NCBI RefSeq assembly: GCF_037975245.1
Contig: NC_092571.1
Span: 1,099,501 to 1,163,500 of the forward strand
Length of the DNA stretch: 64,000 nucleotides
Origin: Apostichopus japonicus
Taxonomy: Eukaryota; Echinodermata; Holothuroidea; Aspidochirotida; Stichopodidae
Reading direction: 5' to 3'
A model generated the notes under the pieces. That model was not told the origin of the DNA. It did no database searches and worked only from the letters and a program-made list of their open reading frames with translations. The position numbers and the translations under genes are program-made. The first letter of the stretch is position 1, and each line of letters begins with the position of its first letter. Shown here in pieces: positions 23,157 through 64,000 of this stretch.

Positions 23157-24396
23157 CAGGCGCGTATCCAGGATTTTCTAGCCCGGGGGGCGCGAATTAC
23201 TATCTAAGCGGAGCGCCACCATCGGTTGGCGCGGAGCGTACAAGAAAATTTCTGGGTTTGATACCCCCCAGATGACCGGAAATGGCACTTCTCGGGCTTG
23301 AAAATGACCAACCAGATGTACACTTTTGAAGGTTTTAAGCCCATTATTTGTTGAGAATTTGAAAATTCACATTTCTCGTGAATAAAAATCACTTGAAAAC
23401 ATACCCATAATGTTGCATGCCATGCAATGTAACGACCGATGGTTGCTTATATTGGCATCGATATGTTGAACGCGCGCGAAGCGCGCGAAAAATTTTGGCT
23501 TTTTTTTCGGGCAAGTCGTTACAGCCCCAAATCCAATTTGGCTCCTACGCCTTTGACTACACACATAGACAGTTTTTGAGGCTGTTCATCGTGGAACATG
23601 CATTTCAATGCTCACTGATATGATGTTATATCTGCTCTTGGCTTTACAAATTCGAACAGGCGTGTAGCGAGTAATTGCCAAGGGAGGGGCGAAGCCTGTA
23701 GGCAAACTATCTAAGCGAAGCGCCACCATGTGTTGGCGCGAAGCGTACAAGAAAAAGTTTGGCCGAAAATGCCCCCCAGATCGCTGGAAATTACACTTCC
23801 CAGGCCTTGTAAGTTGCATCTAAGCATTGTCTATTTTGAAATTACTAGCGATGTCGTAAAGAAAATTTGCTCGGGGGGGGGGGGGGCGGTCGCCCCCTTC
23901 CCGAAATGCGTCATGTTCCCCGACGACTCGGTCGAGTTCAAGACCAGCCACAGTTGGTTCCATATAGCACAATTGTACAATTGTTAAGGCGTCCCTACAC
24001 ACACACGCGTTATGATAGACCATATATAGTATTTATATAGATACATTAGTGAGAGAGGAAAAATGGAAACGTCAAAAATGGAGTTGTCGGTGTAAGGGGT
24101 AGGGTGAGGCGCACACCCCCTCCGTAATCCTTGATCTGTCACTGGCTACCCTGTGTATATAATTGGGATCAGCGCTTTAACTATGACTGTTCCTCTTTCT
24201 CTTCCCGAGGTCTTGGCTATCTTCTACTCCCTCCTTTTCTCCTTTTTCTCTCTTTTTTCTTTTTCTTTTCCCTTCCTTTCTCTCCTCCTTTTCCTTTTCC
24301 CCCTCCTTTTCCCTTTTTTCTTCTCTTTTTTTCTCTCCTCTTTTCCTTACCCGGGGGGCGCGCGCCCCCAACGCCCCCCCCCTGGATACGCACCTG
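23157..24396 (+). mobile_element. Nonautonomous DNA transposon with terminal inverted repeats (hAT-like ends)
   Basis: The left end CAGGCGCGTATCCAGG is matched by the complement of the right end CCTGGATACGCACCTG, about 1.24 kb apart. Both ends sit in a TA-repeat context, so the target-site duplication cannot be read. Ends starting CAGG with a GCGTATCCAGG-like core are typical of hAT-type nonautonomous families. No transposase frame is present. A second, diverged end-like copy starts at about 23657, and a polypyrimidine tract fills 24184-24350. Confidence 0.75.
24184..24350 (+). repeat. Polypyrimidine tract (C/T only for long runs)
   Basis: About 165 bp are almost purely C and T on the + strand. 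The tract lies inside the inverted-repeat element just before its right terminus. It could adopt triplex (H-DNA) structure if mirror symmetry is sufficient. Open frames across it are low-complexity Phe/Leu/Ser/Pro and not genes. Confidence 0.85.
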
Positions 24397-27300
24397 ATAT
24401 ATATATATATATATGAAGGAAGTGGAATGGTATGGGTTGTAATACTGAGATAATCTGGTTATTTTTATAATGATTATTTTTCTTCTTATTATTTTTTGTT
24501 ATTGGTGACAGCTACAGAGATATTTTATGGATTGCTAACAATACAGGAATTGATTGTATCCATTGATATTTTCAAAGACTTGGTCTTTTCTTTTCCATTG
24601 TTGAACAGTATCGAGGAGGTTTCGGAAGTTTAATGATATAGTCGACTCGAAAAGAATAGAATACATACCAATCAAAATTAAACAAGAAGCCTTTGATTAT
24701 TGACAGATTTGCCTTTGTTTGTATTGTTTTTCTAAATATTGTAAAATTTTCATTTTATATCAGAATCAGAGTGATATTTCTTCTTTTTTTAATTTCTTTT
24801 TTTTTTTATGATGTGTGTGAGATTTCTTTGGGGTGCAACTTTCCTGGGAATGATGTCGGATGCTTACTTTTTGTAAATATGTATAAAATTGTCAATATTT
24901 GTATAAGTTAGAATATATCAAAAAATTCTCAGTATATCTCTTTGAAGTGCTTCAGATATTCATACAGTAAACTTGATGTGAACAAATTCGTTGTGTCCTT
25001 CGTCAAATTGAAATGCACATGTTCTGTCCGGTGTCTAGTTATTGTCCAATCAAAGTTCTTTATAATCTTAACGTTTAACTGAATATTCATACAGATTTAC
25101 GTTGGAATTCAGTTTAAATTGTTTCGTCAAATAAGATGATAGTGATACTGCTCTAACTGATTTGGATATTGGTACAATAAATATTCATGAAACATTCTGT
25201 GAATATTTATGAATAAAACTATGAATAATCATTAATTTGATAGCTTTGCTATTTAATAAAGTTAGTAGCCATGAATTGTTTTGTGCAATTACAGCTTGAC
25301 GAGCATCTTGGTAAAATTCAGTTACCTTCCTGTTGCATTCAGCCATCATAAACATGGATTATTTGTTAATATTTTTCAGAGTATGACAGTGACTATTCAT
25401 GTACAGCTATTTTAACTACTATTTACATATCGGGCAGCTTATTGGTTATCGTCATTTTGTTATCCAAAGATTAATTTCAATAGGTCCTTGTTATATTTGT
25501 GTATAAAATCCATGTTTTATTTTGCGCATACTATTGTATGGTACTGCACCTTTTTTGGGGGTTATATTTGTGTGTACAATGTTGAAACCTTTTATTTTGT
25601 ATTTGAATTAATGTCTTCATGAGTACTTTTGAAACTGAGATAAACCATAGAAAATACTTTGTAAAAGATGAAAAAATTTACTCATATGAAAACAAGTCAA
25701 CCGATCAAACTAAGCTAAGGTATATATAGTTACTTACTTGTTATCGCAAAAGAGGATTTACTTCTTTGGATTGACATATTATCAAAATATTAGACTTCAT
25801 TAAATCAACAGATTTTGCAAGTAGAGTCTTTCGAAACTATCACGCATGAAGAACACTTACTTCATCAAACTTGTGTCAGCATGAATTTAGTTTCCATGAT
25901 CTCGTCCTCGTTTCCAATTCTTTCGATTATATGGTTTCGATGATGTCGTAATTGATGTCTGTTTCACAGTTGGAAAGCTCGGTGGAAACCCAGAGCCTGT
26001 TCTGAAAAGATGATACATCTCATTAAGGTTACAATACAATAGGTTTAAAAACAACATACAATGAGTATGTTAGTTTTTTACAACATGGTGTGCATCTAAA
26101 ACTATACAATCGTTTATTTCCCATATTGATGTAATTTTTCTATTTATGTCACTACAGTAATGGATTGGTTACAAAATATAACTGCGGCCCACAAGATCAA
26201 ATTTTCGGGCCCACCCCTGCTGTAGGCTATTCAAATGGCTGCCAAGTATATATATATACCATTTCTCATCAGAAGTTTTCTAAATTTCGAATTAGCCGTT
26301 TGGTATGAAAGTTATTAACAATGTGACACAGCGGTTAAGTGTAAATGCAAGGATTCAAAGTATCTGACATCTTACAATACCTCTACGTATCACCACAGCC
26401 AAGTTGGTGTTGCTACTAACCCCTTAAATCTTCAACTTAATACCATCTCTAGCTTGCTTTGATATAATTCTTTATCATCCATTTGGGAAGTTTTGTATGA
26501 GGCTAATACCAGAAAGAAGAAAAGAAGGGGTAAAAAGACAGTAAATTAACAGCTATTGGAGCATCACATAGCTTTTATTTCTCAATGGCAAGTGTCATTT
26601 CGGAAGGTACCCAGCTACCCCCATTTATCTCCTTGCCATGACCCCACCCCCCCTCACACCCCCTCTGCCACTCTATTTCACAGGCAGTACTGGCCCAAAC
26701 CCGGTCTTTCAGGTATATTTGTCATTTTTATCATTATTCTCCTCGTGTAATGCGTAAGTGTAGAAGATTGGATACCTTTTTTGTGTCCATACTTCAACAA
26801 GCTGCAAAAAATTATAAAAACTTTCAAAATTGTTCCCTGACTTTCATGAGTGCTGGAAATACCTTGGTGAGGGACAATACTGGGCTGTAAGATGTGTTTT
26901 TTTTTACATTTATACATGCGACGACTTATGAATTTGGTAGTATATATTTGGGCGATGCCGATACTCATTGCCTATACATTTCCAATCAGTCTCTTGTTAT
27001 CCAATCCCTTTTTAATTGTTCAGTTTGTTGCATAGCGACATATCAAAAATGCACTAGAAATGTGACTATTCTACTAAAATTGTTCCTTCAATCGCCATCA
27101 GCATTGCCTGCCAAGTTTAGGGAGGTAGAGGCTACACTTTCTGGAGATTGTGAGCCTCAGAATTATTATCAGAAATTGCCTCAGTGGTTATAAATCCTTT
27201 GGCAATAAATGAAGACTACTACTTATGCCATGTTTGTTGACTATTTGAACATACATAACCATTGTTAAACTTCATAGTATTTGTAGGGACAACACTAATG

Positions 27301-28924
27301 GTCTAAACTTTCTTTATAGTGTAAGTACTACAGAAGAGTCCTATATTATGTATTTACTATGATCTCCTGTCTAAACTGATTCCATATTTTGATACCGGCT
27401 TGTATATTCGTTAATATAACCTACATAACTTTTACACAAACTTTGGAGCCTACAAAATGCAATTTTTACTAAGAGAAAGAGAAGGATGAAAAAGAACATT
27501 CTATATCTGTATAAAGTTGCTCAAAAAATGACTAAGTTAAGAGTTTCAAGTAATTTTTTTTACAGATGTGAAATGTGGTTAAATTGCTTAAATTCATTGC
27601 CAAAATGACCCTCTTTTATAAATAGTTCCCGCAAGTGAATTTTAGGCGATCCCCTTTGTCCCTTGGTGGCATTTTGCAATTACCATAGCAACAAAGAATA
27701 TGACTGTATTTCTGATTTACATGGGTATAAATATTCTATCGGAATTGTCTAATTGTATAGTTTTGTAGAGGTCTTTCGTACTTGATAATAAATAAGAAGT
27801 TTATCGCACAATAATTCATTTATGTAAATATGAAACTGTTCAATGTGCAAAGTATAATCAGATAATAAAAAAAGAATCAAACTGATTAACATTTTGGTCT
27901 TATTGAATTGTCATTTATTTTCATCATTGGTCTATGGTAAGTTGTTTTTCATTGTGTCTGTTGTTGTGTTACCAGATGCCTCAGTGGATACATATGTCCC
28001 CTTCCCCATCCCATAATCACAGAGCCCACCCCACCCCCTCTCTCACACCGCCATGACAACCTAACAGGAATTGAAGTGTGTCCGTTCTTTGCCCCGCTGT
28101 CAAAAATTAGGGAGGACTTAACAAAATTCTACTAAAACAAGACTGCAATATCAAAAGTAACATCGAAACACGGGGTTTTATACTTCGTCCTAAATGATCA
28201 TTATAGGCTTGCTCAAAGTGTCGCACTGAAGTTAGCGCTTAATTTACAACACACTGTTATAAGCATATATTACACAATTATTTCTCGCAAAATGAAGTGG
28301 ATATTAAACATACGCACGGCCCATTTGTGATCGAAATTTAGGACAAAAAACGTGAAAATAAGTTATTTGACGGTCGCATATTGGCCCATAATATCAAGAG
28401 AGCGTAATATTAGGAAGGGTCGCCAAGTATGCTCTAGAAGCCGTGCACATCCCCATCCATTGCTTTCTCCTGTTTCCCATTTGTAATATGGAGCTCTCAT
28501 TTCCACATATTTACCCTTCAAGAAGTATGTTCTCGGTTATTGATGGCGTATTAAAGCAGTCATCAACTTTTGAGATCAAATATAGTGTCTGACAAATACA
28601 TCGTCCACAAACTTCGTTTATCATCACTGCTGCCATTGTGCCAAAAAATCACGCCCGCAGTTTCGGCAGGCTGAGTAAATTTATTGTGCAAGACAATGTA
28701 GAGTCACAAATTTAACACTTCCCCACCCCAGCCCCTCTTCCCCGCGAATCTTTCCTCCTCAGCCCTCTCAACCCAACCCAACCCATAGCTCCTTCCCCTC
28801 CCCCCACTTCCTTCCCCACCTCTCTTGCACACCCATACATATACACGGACCATCGACACCAGAATCAGCCGAAAATTGGTTTAGCGTGACAAGCTAGCCC
28901 TATGTCGTCCAATGAATGCGGAAT

Positions 28925-28980
28925 AACGGTCACGTGTATCCATATTTTTTCATCAAAACAACGTTGACCTTTGACCCTAA
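28925..28980 (+). promoter_or_regulatory. E-box and DR1 nuclear-receptor-type motif upstream of PI3K gene
   Basis: CACGTG (28931-28936) is a canonical E-box. TGACCTTTGACCC (28965-28977) is the complement of a DR1 element, two AGGTCA-like half sites spaced by one base. They lie about 1.3 kb upstream of the first PI3K coding exon, in a stretch with raised CpG frequency. Promoter function is inference. The transcription start and 5' UTR exon were not found. Confidence 0.35.
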
Positions 28981-30284
28981 GCATCCGTGTTTGTCAGTGC
29001 TGTGGCCTTGTTGTCTCTGCATGAACACAACGTGTAGTGTATGTTGAGAAGGAAGTAAAGGCGGAAGTTCTGTAATTGTTATACCGCTCCGCAATTCGCA
29101 AAGTTACAAGGCTGTAACTCTTTTCGTCGGCAGTTTTAGCTTTCCGCGAAGAATGTGAATCCTTCCTTGCAGAGAATTGACGAGAATTTGTGGAAAGTAT
29201 GAGCTGGAGTATTTTATTTATTGCAGTTGTATGACTAAGGTGTTTTAATTTGTGCATGACGGTCATTTTAAATTGGATGACGGTATTGGTGTTTACAAAT
29301 AGTCTGTTAATCTGTAGTGTAGACTAGTGTAGGGATCTTCTGCTGAGGATACCTAGTGTAGATAAGCAATAGGTCTAGACCTATTAACTCGGTAGATTTA
29401 CATAACTCTACCCATCTTAATTGTTGATAACAATGCTATGAACATATTACTGAGTTCCTACCATTTTCTGATAGTATAAGCAAACTAGGCCTACAGTGAC
29501 TTTAGTGGTAGCCCTACAGTGGCTTTAGTGGTAGGCCCAAGGCCTCTAGAGGGTTCTATCGTAAGAATGGACCTTATTCAACATGACTATAGTCCTGTCA
29601 AAGATATGTAGATTTGATTTTTAGTAGCCCGAAACATGAATGTTAAGCCCAAGGCCACTATGTAACTCAGTTTTGTGTCATACATTCTTTGTAAGAAGTG
29701 TGCCTCTATCATTTACATAACTGTTATAACAATTTTGACATAGTTGTCCAACTTCCAAAGTGTATGGGCAGTTGTCCATATGATTACACAGTGGCAGAGG
29801 AAGCACGGTGCTTTTGTCAGACCCACAGTTTCCATCCTTTGTTACTTTGCTACTAAGATTGTTATTAATGTGAAAAATATTTCACATGATATGGTAAAAA
29901 CTAGTTTACTAAGTACCTCCTGGTTAGTGCATGACTTTTTATTGAACTTGTGAAAGTTTAGCTGTTTCAATTGAACTTACTGTGTAGATAATCCAAAATT
30001 TCTAATAAGTGATCGCTTGGAGTTAGAAATATTCACAGTTTGTGCAAGTTTCTTGAATTGTAGACTTTGAAAGAACAGCCATGATTTACTTGGAAAGTTG
30101 GTGTTTATTTTGCAAGATTGAATTGTTTTTCAACCCATAAACTTTTCATTGAACTATAAAAATATTGTACAGTAGTAAAGGTGATTTGAAGTTTGAAATC
30201 TGGTTACAGGTAGTGTGAATTCATTTAGAAATGGTACTCTCAAGGTTAGGTAATAATCTGGTTGCATTATCTATTTCTTTACAG

Positions 30285-63825
<33,541 letters not shown>

Positions 63826-64000
63826 AATTGACTGCACAAGCAGTAGCTGTAATATATATATGAAATCACTGCTGAAGCAACTCACTAGGTCATTCCATTC
63901 ACATCTTTATTTTGTAGCATAAACAATCGAAAATACTATAATAATTATGATAATAATAGGTGCTCATCAAGTCAAATTTTGTACAGATGGAGTGATGGTT
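63826..64000 (+). other. PI3K 3' UTR start (window ends)
   Basis: A/T-rich sequence after the stop codon. No AATAAA polyadenylation signal appears before the end of the window. The transcript presumably continues beyond it. Confidence 0.6.

Larger units (their letters stand above)
19949..30284 (+). other. Intergenic interval with CAMTA 3' UTR and PI3K 5' region (limits unknown)
   Basis: No conserved protein-coding exon was recognised in these 10.3 kb. AATAAA motifs occur at 25176, 25212 and 25255 and could end the CAMTA transcript, but nothing singles one out. Apart from the listed repeats and transposon, the sequence is A/T-rich and unremarkable. CpG is visibly more frequent around 28880-29170, which may be the PI3K promoter. 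Confidence 0.6.

Noticed and set aside
26894-27193. 99-residue + frame in the intergenic region
   Set aside because: No recognisable domain, no splice or neighbour support, and composition is like the surrounding A/T-rich DNA.

Overview
This is animal genomic DNA: intron-rich, A/T-rich, with GT-AG introns of 0.3-6 kb. It carries two multi-exon genes on the + strand, head to tail. The best guess for the source is a marine invertebrate deuterostome, probably an echinoderm. Reasons are AGGCCTA-type intron motifs (9.65-9.80 kb, 54.25-54.40 kb), a GCGCGCGAAGCGCGCG-type nonautonomous transposon, and protein matches that resemble vertebrate members more than insect or nematode ones. The species assignment is inference. 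No bacterial gene, CRISPR array or phage is present.

Region 1 (1 to about 20 kb) is the 3' part of a CAMTA gene (calmodulin-binding transcription activator). The CG-1 DNA-binding domain would lie upstream of the window. Ten well-supported exons encode the TIG/IPT domain, ankyrin repeats, a Ser/Pro-rich linker and a run of IQ motifs. A tentative 11th exon supplies the stop codon at 19946-19948. All splice phases agree across the junctions.

Region 2 (about 20 to 30.3 kb) is intergenic plus the unmapped 3' UTR of CAMTA and the unmapped promoter and 5' UTR of the next gene. It holds small tandem duplications, a 121-bp array, a roughly 1.24-kb inverted-repeat transposon and, near 28.9 kb, a CpG-richer stretch with an E-box and a DR1 motif.

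Region 3 (30.3 to 63.8 kb) is a complete class IA PI3-kinase catalytic subunit gene (p110 beta/delta type). I could assemble 18 coding exons giving exactly 1050 codons plus a stop, with every junction in phase. They carry the p85-binding, Ras-binding, C2, helical and lipid-kinase domains and intact DRH and DFG motifs.

Most PI3K introns from 37 kb onward hold their own tandem array. These include a 3-kb 13-bp satellite with a 1134-bp higher-order repeat, a 29-bp array running up to an acceptor, a pure 694-bp (GGAT)n block inside a composite array, and a 70-bp array with almost no indels. Two tandem duplications copy a splice site: 72 bp at a CAMTA acceptor and 35 bp at a PI3K donor. In each case the extra site would give an immediate stop codon. 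The two genes are linked more loosely in human too (CAMTA1 and PIK3CD, both on 1p36), so the adjacency may be an old linkage. I found no undescribed enzymatic or defence system; the unusual content is the repeats and splice-site duplications.
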